Positions 25,060 to 32,572 of a DNA stretch of 38,232 bases are shown here, one piece after another. The position numbers and the translations under genes are program-made. The notes beneath the pieces were generated by a model, which had not been told where the DNA came from, made no database searches, and saw only the letters and a program-made list of their open reading frames with translations. This DNA comes from an uncultured Verrucomicrobiota bacterium (GTDB lineage: Bacteria; Verrucomicrobiota; Verrucomicrobiia; Limisphaerales; UBA9464), in NCBI GenBank assembly GCA_903835555.1, contig CAILNN010000177.1:1-38232 (forward strand), given 5' to 3'. The first letter of the stretch is position 1. Every line of letters starts with the position of its first letter.

Positions 25060-26025
25060 ATGCCACTTACCCATACCCGCGATTTGTTCGCCAAGGCACT
25101 AAAAGGGAAATATGCCCTCGGAGCCTTCAATGTGAACAACATGGAACTCATCCAGGCGATCATCGAAGCCTGCGAAGAGGAAAAAGCTCCGGTAATGCTT
25201 CAGATTTCCAAGGGAGCACGCCAATACGCTCACCCGGTCTACCTGAAGAAGTTGATCGAAGCGGCTGTCAGCCTGAGCACCATCCCCATTGCTGTTCACC
25301 TCGATCACGGCGACTCGTTCGAGTTGTGCAAGCAGTGCATCGACGAAGGATTTACCAGCGTCATGATCGACGCTTCCCACGAACCCTTTGACAAGAACGT
25401 CGAGATTTGTCGCGAAGTGGTCGAGTACGCCCACAAGCACAATTGCGTGGTTGAAGGCGAACTTGGACATTTGGTCGGTGCCCAATTCGACGAGGGCGAA
25501 GAAGGCGGGAACTACAGTGTCGGTGGGCACTACACACACCCGGTGGAAGCAGTTGATTTCGTTCGCAAGACCGGCGTGGACTCCCTGGCTATTGCCATCG
25601 GAAACAGCCACGGTGCCTATAAGTTCAAGGGCGATCAGCGCCTCGACATCGAGCGGCTCAAGAACATCAAAAAGGCTTTGATGGATGCCGATTTGGGTGA
25701 TTACCCCCTGGTGCTGCACGGAGCTTCGTCCGTTCCGGCCCATATCGTCGATGAAATCAACAAGTACGGTGGCAAGATGGGGACCGACACCGCTGGCGTT
25801 GCCGAGTCCGATATCGAGGAAGCTCGCCGCACTGGTGTAACCAAGGTCAATATCGATACCGATTTGCGCCTGGCGATGACCGCTGCCATCCGCAAGGTTT
25901 TCGCCGAAAAACCTGCCGAATTCGACCCTCGCAAGTACCTGGGACCAGCCCGTATCGCCACCAAGGAACTGGTGCGCCACAAGCTTCGCAATGTGCTGTG
26001 TTCCGCCGGTCACGCTTTTGACTGA
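25060..26025 (+). CDS. fba: class II fructose-bisphosphate aldolase
   Basis: Cleaves fructose 1,6-bisphosphate in glycolysis and does the reverse in gluconeogenesis; zinc-dependent. The 321-residue protein shows GKYALGAFNVNNMELIQAI near the N-terminus, VHLDHGDSFELCKQCIDEGF with the zinc-binding and substrate residues, SVMIDASHEPFDKN, VVEGELGHLVGAQ, LVLHGASSVP and KVNIDTDLRLA. Length is typical. I prefer the ATG at 25060 (MPLTHTRDLF) to the in-frame TTG at 25051. It is a single-gene unit with a strong terminator behind it. Confidence 0.97.
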   Translation: MPLTHTRDLFAKALKGKYALGAFNVNNMELIQAIIEACEEEKAPVMLQISKGARQYAHPVYLKKLIEAAVSLSTIPIAVHLDHGDSFELCKQCIDEGFTSVMIDASHEPFDKNVEICREVVEYAHKHNCVVEGELGHLVGAQFDEGEEGGNYSVGGHYTHPVEAVDFVRKTGVDSLAIAIGNSHGAYKFKGDQRLDIERLKNIKKALMDADLGDYPLVLHGASSVPAHIVDEINKYGGKMGTDTAGVAESDIEEARRTGVTKVNIDTDLRLAMTAAIRKVFAEKPAEFDPRKYLGPARIATKELVRHKLRNVLCSAGHAFD

Positions 26026-26046
26026 TCGGTTTTTTGGTTGGCTCGG

Positions 26047-26089
26047 AAGGGTCCGTTTTCGCTTTCACCCGGAAACGGTCCCTTTTTTT
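26047..26089 (+). terminator. rho-independent terminator of fba
   Basis: A 12-bp stem with one T/T mismatch pairs 26047-26058 (AAGGGTCCGTTT) with 26073-26084 around a 14-nt loop. Its foot runs into seven Ts (26083-26089). It begins 22 bases after the fba stop codon. Confidence 0.88.
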
Positions 26090-26124
26090 GTAGGCGGGCG
26101 GCTCAATCGATCCCATTCGGGAAT

Positions 26125-26664
26125 ATGCCGACTTTATCAATAGAGCAACTGAAGCGCCTCACCTTGAACGACATCACCCAGGGCCATTCGCTATTGCTCC
26201 ATGAGCCATATAGGGTGTTGGAATCGTTCGCGGGTAGGTCCAATGAAGAGAAGGAATTGGAACTTATTAATAATCTCCCGAAAAAGCTCGGCTGTTACTA
26301 CCTCGTTTTCCGACTCGACGCGCTTTGGGCCAACGGCGGGTTCCAGGCCGTGGTATTGGACAAGGATATCGAGTTCAATGCTCTCCTTCTCCAAGCCACG
26401 ATTGAGGCTTTTGATTTCTTCGGGGCTTTAGCCACCGCAGCGTTGCTTCGCGAAATCGTGCCTACAGTGGTCCAAGCAGCCCGCGAGATAGAAGCCCTTG
26501 TCCATCGCGATGCTTCGGACGATGAGTTTGAGCCAATTTGGGCTCGCCTGGACTCCTATGGTACCCGCCACAAAGACGCTTTTGCGGAGGTTTATCCCGC
26601 GATTTTGGTGGATATCCACCAGCGCCCGGCCGACTGGCAACTCCAAAGGCCATGGCTTCCGTAG
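26125..26664 (+). CDS. DMP19/DUF4375-like protein
   Basis: A 179-residue cytoplasmic protein. KKLGCYYLVFRLDALWANGGFQAVVLD (about 54-80) is the core of the DMP19/DUF4375 family (a helix followed by an NGGF turn), with an acidic helical C-terminal half. DMP19 has been described as a DNA-mimic protein in Neisseria; the wider family has no settled role. The ATG at 26125 follows the fba terminator. The TAG stop at 26662-26664 lies inside the left arm of a palindromic element, so the C-terminus may have been reshaped by insertion of that element. Confidence 0.75.
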   Translation: MPTLSIEQLKRLTLNDITQGHSLLLHEPYRVLESFAGRSNEEKELELINNLPKKLGCYYLVFRLDALWANGGFQAVVLDKDIEFNALLLQATIEAFDFFGALATAALLREIVPTVVQAAREIEALVHRDASDDEFEPIWARLDSYGTRHKDAFAEVYPAILVDIHQRPADWQLQRPWLP

Positions 26665-26866
26665 TCGCCGCTCGTAAGGCGGCGCACTCTATACTCGGCT
26701 GTAACCCGTTTCTGGGCAGATCGGCGGGTTCGAGGGCTTGGGTATTGAAGGTTAGGCGATGGGCTCCGGGAAGTGTGTTGAGTTCCGGTCTATTTTCCCG
26801 CCTTGCTGCTTCGGAACGGGTTGTGGCTTCGTGGGATCAGCGTCGCCTTACGAGCGACGGCTACGG
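26659..26866. repeat. 208-base palindromic (MITE-like) element
   Basis: Two 27-base ends, 26659-26685 and 26840-26866, are inverted copies with 24 of 27 bases matching; both contain CGCTCGTAAGGCG. Weaker matching continues inward: AACCCGTT(T/C)C, then GCAG, then GGCGGG occur in the same order in both arms. The middle has no open frame of note. The element begins inside the stop region of the DMP19-like gene and ends 34 bases before the 3' end of the J-domain gene. It looks like a non-autonomous element or a large REP structure; no transposase is near. Confidence 0.7.
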
Positions 26867-26900
26867 TCGCATCAGACCTATCGAGAGGATCACCCAAAGT

Positions 26901-27524
26901 CTAACCGATGGCCAGTTGCAGGATGCGTTCTTGCAGTTGTTCGGTCCAGCGTGCCACGTAGCTGAGGCCGCGATAGAGTTGTTCCATCCGTTCGAGTGGC
27001 AGTGCCGCCGCTCGCGCCGGGTCTCCTACCGCTGGAGCGGATTCCCAAATCGGATTCATATTCCGCAACTCGGTCTCAAAGGCTTTCTGCGTTTCATTCA
27101 CCTTGGCCTGGAGTTGCTGAAGTCGGTCCGTCCATTCCAGACCTTCCCGCATGATTTGCAACTTCAGCATCGGCGAGATGGCCGCTTTGAGCCGTGGCAG
27201 GAAGGCATCGCAATCCCGGCAGGCTTGGCCCACTTCGACGAACAGGTCCATTGTCCCAGGAGGGATACGCTGGATATCCCGGGGCGGTTGGCCGGATTCC
27301 AACTGAAGCAGCAGCGGTAACCGCTCGCGGTGCTCACGCAGTTGATTGTACGCGCTGTTGAGTTCCGCATAGCGCGAGCTGGCTTCGGCCTGAGCCTCCG
27401 GTGTTGCTGAATTCAACCGATCCGGATGAAAGGGGGAACTGAACTCGCGAAACCGTACCTTCAATACCTCGATGTCCACCCAGGGGCGACGTGGCTCCGA
27501 CAACACCGCAAAGGCGTCAACCAT
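26901..27524 (-). CDS. J-domain (HscB-like) co-chaperone
   Basis: A 207-residue protein with an N-terminal J-domain (about 1-70) carrying HPD at residues 33-35 in FSSPFHPDR, then a long helical, coiled-coil-like region (about 95-205, VNETQKAFETELRN, EQLYRGLSYVARWTEQLQ). This layout of a J-domain with a helical C-terminus recalls HscB, which hands Fe-S scaffold proteins to an Hsp70. The middle linker is longer than in classic HscB, so the assignment is tentative. It begins five bases after the stop of an A-type Fe-S carrier gene, which supports an Fe-S role. No hscA gene is in view. Confidence 0.75.
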   Translation of the reverse strand: MVDAFAVLSEPRRPWVDIEVLKVRFREFSSPFHPDRLNSATPEAQAEASSRYAELNSAYNQLREHRERLPLLLQLESGQPPRDIQRIPPGTMDLFVEVGQACRDCDAFLPRLKAAISPMLKLQIMREGLEWTDRLQQLQAKVNETQKAFETELRNMNPIWESAPAVGDPARAAALPLERMEQLYRGLSYVARWTEQLQERILQLAIG

Positions 27525-27529
27525 GGTGG

Positions 27530-27925
27530 TTAAGCGCTAAAACTCTCACCGCACGAGCAACTGGTCGCTGCATTCGGATTCTTTACCTTGAACCCGCCTT
27601 CGGTCAGGGCATCGACGTAGTCGAGCTCCGATCCGGTCACATACAAGGCGCTCTTGGGGTCGACCACAATCTTGACTCCAGAACTTTCCACCAAAATATC
27701 GCGGTTCTGTGGCTGATCCTGCAGGTCCATCTTGTATTGCAGACCTGAACAGCCGCCTCCGACGACCGCCACCCGCAGGACCCCGGAAGGTCTCCCTTGT
27801 TTCGTCAGCAAGGAGGTGACTTTGTCACCAGCCGAAGACGTCAGCCGGATCAGCCGTTCGTCCCCAACGCGGAAGCTGGGAGCAGCGGGAGTCTTCGTCT
27901 GGGCACCAATTTTTCCAGCGATCAT
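27530..27925 (-). CDS. A-type iron-sulfur carrier (IscA/ErpA/HesB family)
   Basis: A 131-residue Fe-S carrier protein. The three conserved cysteines are Cys59 (GGGCSGLQY) and Cys123 and Cys125 (TSCSCGESF). The beta-rich core between them includes SALYVTGSELDYVDALTEGGF. An extra N-terminal stretch of about 20 residues (MIAGKIGAQTKTPAAP) precedes the usual start and is not a signal peptide. Upstream in the same direction, after about 200 bases, is a TerB-DUF697 gene; downstream, after five bases, is a J-domain gene. ErpA, IscA and SufA cannot be told apart by eye. Confidence 0.93.
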   Translation of the reverse strand: MIAGKIGAQTKTPAAPSFRVGDERLIRLTSSAGDKVTSLLTKQGRPSGVLRVAVVGGGCSGLQYKMDLQDQPQNRDILVESSGVKIVVDPKSALYVTGSELDYVDALTEGGFKVKNPNAATSCSCGESFSA

Positions 27926-27964
27926 TTCGATGCGAAGTTAGGTCACCCTTCGTAAAGCGTCAAA

Positions 27965-28093
27965 CGATGGTACTCCGGGACACTTCGGATGTTCTGGCAC
28001 CATCGGAAGGTCCGCCAGGTCGTGGAGTACGCCAGTCCTCTGGCGTTTGGGAAGCAACGCCGGGTTGGACGGTGCACGAAAGTTCATGTGCAC
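27965..28093. repeat. cluster of three small inverted repeats in an intergenic gap
   Basis: In the 200-base gap between the TerB-DUF697 gene and the Fe-S carrier gene there are three perfect inverted repeats: CGATGGT/ACCATCG (27965-27971, 27999-28005), ACGCCAG-TCCT-CTGGCGT (28029-28046) and GTGCAC/GTGCAC (28072-28077, 28088-28093). None has a T-run. They may be a REP-type element or a structured leader of the Fe-S carrier mRNA. Confidence 0.5.
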
Positions 28094-28125
28094 GACGGTG
28101 GGGCTTGCCGCAAACGGAGTTGTTT

Positions 28126-29073
28126 CTATCCCCGAACCAGGGAGGCCAGAGTCGATGGATCGATTCGGTCGGCCTGGCTTCGGATATTCGGGGCAAACCG
28201 GGATTGCAGCGATCGACCTTGATTGAGGAGTTGGTCATACGCCTGGCGTAGTTCAATCGAGCTAAAGCGGCGTCCGCCTGCATAGTACTGCTTCGCCAGT
28301 TCGCCCACGGCATAGGTGGACGCGAAGGCAACACCCGAACCGGTTGCCTGAGAAACAACCCGTCCGGTCAACCCCCCGAGTAGACCGCCGAAAAGTCCCC
28401 GTGCCACCCGCTCGGCTATGCCCTCGACCATTTGCGATGCCATTCCTGCACCGGCGACGGCCAGGAATTCTCGGATATGCCCGCTATCGAGCTCGAATCC
28501 GTAGGCTTTGCCAATTCGATACACCAACCGCATTTGCACCGGAACAATCCCCAGCGTGGCCAGTGAATGGGGCAGTAATTCCAAGGCCCCGGCCATGATC
28601 GCGGCACTTTGAACCATGTCACGAATGTCCGGTTCGGTGGGACCCACCGGGGTGGCAGAGATCACCGGGGGAACGCCGGGTTGGGTTGCTGGATTGCTTG
28701 GCACGAATGGGTCTGCAATCAAGGTGCCGACGCGTGCCTCAATCTCTTTGGCGGATTCTGCTGAAATCCCGAGACCACCTCGCACGGCTTCCAGGAACCA
28801 ATGCTCTGCCGCATTGGGGGGGCCATCGGCGGCACAGATCACCCAGGCGAATTCAAACGCGGTCGACTCCAATCCACCGCCTCGCAGTGCAGCAAGGACG
28901 TGCGCGAACTCTTGGGGCGGTCCGGCGGTGACCGGCGGCGGCGGAACACCCAACCGATCGGCGGCACGAAGCAAGGCCTGCTGCTCGGCACTCGAGGCCG
29001 ATCCATCCGCGAGCATGGCCTGTTGGCAAAAACTCAAAAGGGCCTGTTTTTCCACGTCTGTCATGGGTGCCAT
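28126..29073 (-). CDS. TerB-like / DUF697 membrane-associated protein
   Basis: A 315-residue protein. Residues 1-105 resemble a TerB-type helical domain (ALLSFCQQAMLADGSASSAEQ, then FEFAWVICAADGPPNAAEHWFLEAV, two tandem acidic helices). A Pro-rich linker (about 115-150) leads to a DUF697 domain (155-270) with AAIMAGALELLPHSLATLGIVPVQM, YRIGKAYGFELDSGHIREFL and the glycine-rich hydrophobic RGLFGGLLGGLTGRVVSQATG, which probably associates with the membrane. Function is not known; DUF697 is often found with GTPases, but none is nearby. An alternative start at 29064 (MTDVEKQALL) is as plausible as 29073. It is divergent from vapB. Confidence 0.8.
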   Translation of the reverse strand: MAPMTDVEKQALLSFCQQAMLADGSASSAEQQALLRAADRLGVPPPPVTAGPPQEFAHVLAALRGGGLESTAFEFAWVICAADGPPNAAEHWFLEAVRGGLGISAESAKEIEARVGTLIADPFVPSNPATQPGVPPVISATPVGPTEPDIRDMVQSAAIMAGALELLPHSLATLGIVPVQMRLVYRIGKAYGFELDSGHIREFLAVAGAGMASQMVEGIAERVARGLFGGLLGGLTGRVVSQATGSGVAFASTYAVGELAKQYYAGGRRFSSIELRQAYDQLLNQGRSLQSRFAPNIRSQADRIDPSTLASLVRG

Positions 29074-29164
29074 GGTAAGCGATGAGGCTTTGGATGCGAT
29101 TGGAGAATGGCCTTGCTTTTCTAAGCGAAGCTTGGGCTCCTTTTCGCTGAGCTATCAAAGCGGA

Positions 29165-29192
29165 TTGACGGGAAACCGTATAACCGTATCTT
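29165..29192 (+). promoter_or_regulatory. candidate promoter of vapBC
   Basis: TTGACG (29165-29170), a 16-bp spacer and TATCTT (29187-29192) stand seven bases before the GTG start of vapB. A normal start site would fall at or next to the GTG, giving a leaderless or nearly leaderless mRNA. No Shine-Dalgarno site is present. Confidence 0.5.
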
Positions 29193-29199
29193 CGCCGTA

Positions 29200-29472
29200 G
29201 TGAAAACTACCATCGAGATTCCTGACGCGATGTATCGGCGGGCCAAGATTTTGGCGATTGAGCGCGACCAAACCCTCAAGGATTTTGTGTTGAACGCCTT
29301 GGACCGCGAATTGAAGTCTTCGGATTCAACTTGCCGCCAGGAGCAATCGTTTTGGGACCGCCGTCAATGGGTTCCCGCCTATAGGGAGGCGCTCGAGGCC
29401 GGGGAGTTCCGGGTTAGCCCGGGTTCAGGAAATGCAACTGATTGGATATCACAGGACCGGGATGAGCGATAG
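29200..29472 (+). CDS. VapB-like antitoxin
   Basis: A 90-residue antitoxin. The N-terminal part, KTTIEIPDAMYRRAKILAIE followed by DQTLKDFVLNALDREL, is a ribbon-helix-helix-type DNA-binding segment; the rest (SFWDRRQWVPAYREALEAGE) would bind and neutralise the toxin. The start is a GTG at 29200, directly behind promoter-like hexamers. Its 3' end overlaps the toxin start by 11 bases, the tight coupling expected of a type II pair that also represses its own promoter. Confidence 0.85.
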   Translation: MKTTIEIPDAMYRRAKILAIERDQTLKDFVLNALDRELKSSDSTCRQEQSFWDRRQWVPAYREALEAGEFRVSPGSGNATDWISQDRDER

Positions 29473-29908
29473 TCCCCCATTTTTTGATAGTTGCTACTTG
29501 GTTCGCCTTTACCTGGAGGAGGAGGGCTTCCAGGCTGTCCGCGATGTCGCGCAGTCAAACACGTCAATTGCTGCCGCGTGGCATGCCCAGGCGGAAGTTG
29601 TTGCGGCCTTTCATCGGGCATTTCGGGAGCGCCATCTGTCCCTGCGCTCGTTTCAAAGCTTGCTCGACCAGTTCCACCGTGACAGCCAAAACGGGCTTTT
29701 TGATTGGCTGTTACTGACTCAAACAGTTCAAAAACGATTAGAATCCGAATTTCGAAATATTCCCGTCACTACATTTCTTCGGGCCGCAGACGCACTTCAT
29801 CTGGCGTGCGCTGCCGAAAACGGTTTTACCGCAGTATACTCCAATGATCTTCACCTTCTTGCATCTGCTGGTCTGTTCGGCCTTCAGGGCATCAATGTGA
29901 TTCACTAA
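29462..29908 (+). CDS. VapC-like PIN-domain toxin
   Basis: A 148-residue PIN-domain ribonuclease toxin. The opening SPPFFDSCYLVRLYLEEEG holds the first catalytic Asp. A Glu follows in WHAQAEVVAAF, then acidic residues in FLRAADALHLACAAENGF and YSNDLHLL. All four metal-binding positions of the family are present, so the nuclease should be active. The ATG at 29462 lies inside the end of vapB in another frame. The RNA target is not predictable from sequence. Confidence 0.88.
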   Translation: MSDSPPFFDSCYLVRLYLEEEGFQAVRDVAQSNTSIAAAWHAQAEVVAAFHRAFRERHLSLRSFQSLLDQFHRDSQNGLFDWLLLTQTVQKRLESEFRNIPVTTFLRAADALHLACAAENGFTAVYSNDLHLLASAGLFGLQGINVIH

Positions 29909-30016
29909 AAATGCCTCGATGGCCCATCATATGCCATGCCCCTCAGGTATTGAAATCCGTTCGATATTCCCTGACAAGGTCGATTGACCACTCCTCCTTT
30001 CCCTGAATATCCACGC

Positions 30017-30044
30017 TGGACCTGCGTCTCTCCCCCCGTAGTTT
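30017..30044 (+). promoter_or_regulatory. candidate promoter of the glycine-zipper gene
   Basis: TGGACC (30017-30022), 16 bp, then TAGTTT (30039-30044), six bases before the ATG at 30051. If used, transcription would start on or beside the ATG. The spacer is almost all pyrimidine. Confidence 0.45.
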
Positions 30045-30050
30045 ACGACC

Positions 30051-30659
30051 ATGAAAGCAATTGCGTGCTGCATTGCCGGTTCTTTAACGCTGCTGACGGT
30101 TCAAGCCCAGTTTTTTGGCCCGGAATCGCTAGGCGGTGCGCTTTTGGGCGGTGTTCTGGGTGGCGTTATCGGTAATAATACCGGCCGCCACGGCGGTTCT
30201 GGCGCTGCCATCGGAGCTGGAGCCGGTTTTTTGATCGGGGCCATTGTTGGTGAGGAGCGTCGTGAACGGGAGTATCCCCCAGTAATCTATTCCTCGCCCT
30301 ACCCACCCGCCTATTATCCCTCTTCCGCCGCGGTCTATCCCGGGAGTCCCAATCCAGCCGAATACGCGATCGGCGGGGCTGCCCTCGGTGCGGCGTCCGG
30401 TGCTTTGATTGGGAGTGCCTATGGCCACGTCGGTCGCGGTGCCTTGATCGGTGCGGGTGCCGGTTTGGTTGTTGGTGGCCTTTCCGCCCCACGCCCAGCA
30501 GTCGTTTACCCCGGTGGCCCTGCAGTCGTCGTTTCGACAACAGTTCCGCCTTCAACTTACTCATCATCAGCTACTTTTCTGAGTGCGCCCGTGGCTCCCG
30601 CAGCCCCCGTAGCCCCTCTTTCCCCTTTGGCTCCCGCCAACGCCCTCTTCGGACGTTGA
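30051..30659 (+). CDS. exported glycine-zipper protein
   Basis: A 202-residue exported protein. MKAIACCIAGSLTLLTVQAQ is a signal peptide. Two glycine-zipper membrane segments follow: about 28-67 (GALLGGVLGGVIGNNTGRHG, then GSGAAIGAGAGFLIGAIVG) and about 105-143 (AIGGAALGAASGALIGSAYG, then RGALIGAGAGLVVGGLS). Between them is a Tyr/Pro-rich linker and the C-terminus is Pro/Ala-rich (APVAPAAPVAPLSPLAP). Glycine-zipper proteins of this type (17-kDa surface antigen-like) sit in the outer membrane. It leads a run of exported proteins, all plus strand, and may be part of the same envelope module. Confidence 0.85.
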   Translation: MKAIACCIAGSLTLLTVQAQFFGPESLGGALLGGVLGGVIGNNTGRHGGSGAAIGAGAGFLIGAIVGEERREREYPPVIYSSPYPPAYYPSSAAVYPGSPNPAEYAIGGAALGAASGALIGSAYGHVGRGALIGAGAGLVVGGLSAPRPAVVYPGGPAVVVSTTVPPSTYSSSATFLSAPVAPAAPVAPLSPLAPANALFGR

Positions 30660-30696
30660 CGCTTTTCAGTACTTCCGATTGTCTCTCTCCCCAATT

Positions 30697-31326
30697 ATGA
30701 AACGTCTGTCTCTCGTTTGCTCTTCGACCGCACTGCCATTGGCGGTCGCCCTGCTCGCCGGCTGTTCGTCGGGCGTCAGCAACCCCTCCGGAGTTCCTGT
30801 CACGGTGATGAAAGCCGACGAACAAGGTTTCGTCGCCGGCACCGGAGTTGAATCCCAAGACTTGGTCTCGGTCACCGACAAGATGGCCAGGAGCGTTTTA
30901 AAGACTCCGGAGATTGTGAATGCTCAAGGTGTACCCCGCGTGGTGCTGTTGCCGGTCGAAAACCAGACCCGTTTCGCCATCAACAAGGATATTTTCCTGG
31001 ACCGGATTCGCTCCCAACTGAATTCCAAGGGTCAGGGCAAAGTGCGCTTTCTGGCACGGGACCGGATGCCCGCCCTCGAACAGGAACGGGAGCTCAAGCG
31101 CTCGGGGCAGTTGACTTCCTCCAGTGATCCCAATGTCCAGGAGCTCAAGGGAGCCGATTTCTTTTTGACCGGCAAACTGTCCGGTTTGACCACCAAGACC
31201 AAGGCGGGCGTGAGCGATTATATCTTGTACACCTTCCAATTGGTCGACGCCCGGACCAGCGACATCCTGTGGGAAGACTCTGCCGAAATCAAAAAGCAGG
31301 GTGTTGAGGACGCTGCTTACCGGTGA
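30697..31326 (+). CDS. LpoB/YcfM-like outer-membrane lipoprotein
   Basis: A 209-residue lipoprotein: MKRLSLVCSSTALPLAVALLAGCSS is a signal peptide with lipobox LAGC. The mature part, with VPRVVLLPVENQTRFAINKD, GADFFLTGKLSGLTTKTK and YTFQLVDARTSDILWEDSAEIKK, follows the LpoB (COG3417) pattern. In E. coli LpoB spans the periplasm from the outer membrane to activate the peptidoglycan synthase PBP1b; the role here is inferred by family. The ATG at 30697 starts the signal peptide (a TTG six codons upstream would be longer). It heads a lipoprotein run with COG3014-like and YcfL-like genes. Confidence 0.85.
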   Translation: MKRLSLVCSSTALPLAVALLAGCSSGVSNPSGVPVTVMKADEQGFVAGTGVESQDLVSVTDKMARSVLKTPEIVNAQGVPRVVLLPVENQTRFAINKDIFLDRIRSQLNSKGQGKVRFLARDRMPALEQERELKRSGQLTSSSDPNVQELKGADFFLTGKLSGLTTKTKAGVSDYILYTFQLVDARTSDILWEDSAEIKKQGVEDAAYR

Positions 31327-31385
31327 ACTTCGATTCCGAAGTCGCCTGAGGTCTGCAAGCCGGGAGGATCAAGTGTCCGCCCGGC
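31327..31385 (+). terminator. two hairpins after the LpoB-like gene
   Basis: ACTTCG-ATTC-CGAAGT (31327-31342) begins on the base after the stop codon. GCCGGG/CCCGGC (31359-31364, 31380-31385) with a 15-nt loop is followed by GAGCTTTT. Together they could attenuate transcription into the next gene; the T-run is short. Confidence 0.35.
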
Positions 31386-31424
31386 GAGCTTTTGCCATAA
31401 GACGATGGACGGAATAACTCCAAG

Positions 31425-32561
31425 ATGCGATCGGTCTCACCCATGATGTTTTACCGCACATTGTCCGTTCTCTCTTTGCTGCTGTTATTGGCGGGATGTG
31501 CCTCGCTCAGTCCCCAGGAACAAGCGGCCCGCGACCGTGTCTTGATCCAGTATCGCGAGGCGGCGACAGCCATGCGCCAGGCGCAGTTTCCTCAAGCCAA
31601 AGCCATCTTGGACGACGCGTTACTCAGCTTGGGCGGCATCTCGGCAGGTGATAAGACGGCAAAAGAAGCCCGGAGCTATTTCCGCGAGGAATCTCGCAAG
31701 AGCTTCCGGGGTGAACCGTACGAGCGGGTCATGGCCTATTACTACCGGGGTATCCTGTATTGGATGGACGGAGAACCGGACAACGCGCGCGCCTGTTTTC
31801 GTAGTGCGGCAATCCAGGACGCCGACCCGGAACAGCACACCTACGAAAGTGACTATGTGCTTCTCGATTACCTGGATGGATTGGCGTCAACCAAGCTTCG
31901 TGGAGATGGTACTGACGCGTTCAATCGGGCACAGAAAGTCGCCCGGTTGGCCCGCCCGCCCGCATATGACCCCTCCGCCAACGTGCTCGTGTTCATCGAA
32001 ATGGGTCACGGCCCGGAGAAATATGCCGCCGGAGAGTATCGCGAGCAGCTTCATTTCAGCCCGGGAAGTTCGGTATCCACGGCGGCGGCCATTACCGTCG
32101 ATGGTGGAGCGATCACTGGGTTCGCACCCGCCTACGACGATCTGAGCTTTCAAGCGACGACCCGGGGTGGACGCCAGATGGATTATATCCTGGCAAATAA
32201 AGCCGTCTTTAAGAGAACGACGGATGTTGTTGGCGATGTCGGAATCATCGGCGGAGCCGCGACCATGCTCGGTGGTGCCGCCAACGGAAACAGTACGGCG
32301 ACGGAGGTCGGAGCCGGGCTGTTAGCACTTGGATTGGTCAGTAAAATTGTTTCATCAGCGACGACGCCCGAAGCCGATACACGCACGTGGGATAACCTGC
32401 CCAATTTATTGGGATTTGCCGCCCTTCGGGCGGCTCCGGGCCACCACACCATGACGGTGGAGTTCCGCAACGCGGGTGGGCAGCCCACGCTTCGAAGGGA
32501 GCTGGCATTCGACGCGGTCAATGGGCGCGACACGGTGATTTTTGTCAGTGATCGAAATTAA
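31425..32561 (+). CDS. COG3014-like lipoprotein
   Basis: A 378-residue lipoprotein. The signal peptide has lipobox LAGC with Cys25. Residues 40-175 are helical and TPR-like (FPQAKAILDDALLSLGG, ERVMAYYYRGILYWMDGEPD, ARACFRSAAIQDADPEQ). A beta-rich domain follows, with FIEMGHGPEKY and FAPAYDDLSF. A glycine-rich hydrophobic stretch (about 273-310, GIIGGAATMLGGAANG, GLLALGLVSKIVSSA) may enter a membrane, and the C-terminus is beta-rich (HHTMTVEFRNAGG). It resembles COG3014 proteins, which are often encoded beside LpoB and YcfL, as here. Function unknown. Confidence 0.8.
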   Translation: MRSVSPMMFYRTLSVLSLLLLLAGCASLSPQEQAARDRVLIQYREAATAMRQAQFPQAKAILDDALLSLGGISAGDKTAKEARSYFREESRKSFRGEPYERVMAYYYRGILYWMDGEPDNARACFRSAAIQDADPEQHTYESDYVLLDYLDGLASTKLRGDGTDAFNRAQKVARLARPPAYDPSANVLVFIEMGHGPEKYAAGEYREQLHFSPGSSVSTAAAITVDGGAITGFAPAYDDLSFQATTRGGRQMDYILANKAVFKRTTDVVGDVGIIGGAATMLGGAANGNSTATEVGAGLLALGLVSKIVSSATTPEADTRTWDNLPNLLGFAALRAAPGHHTMTVEFRNAGGQPTLRRELAFDAVNGRDTVIFVSDRN

Positions 32562-32572
32562 ATTGTAAGCAT

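Noticed and set aside
25099..26013. 304-residue minus-strand frame antisense to fba
   Set aside because: fba is certain. Long antisense frames arise from the GC-rich codon pattern and this one has no family features.
26538..27320. 260-residue plus-strand frame covering the palindromic element and the J-domain gene
   Set aside because: It runs antisense to a convincing J-domain gene, its residues are low-quality and it crosses an inverted repeat. It looks like a shadow of GC-rich coding sequence.
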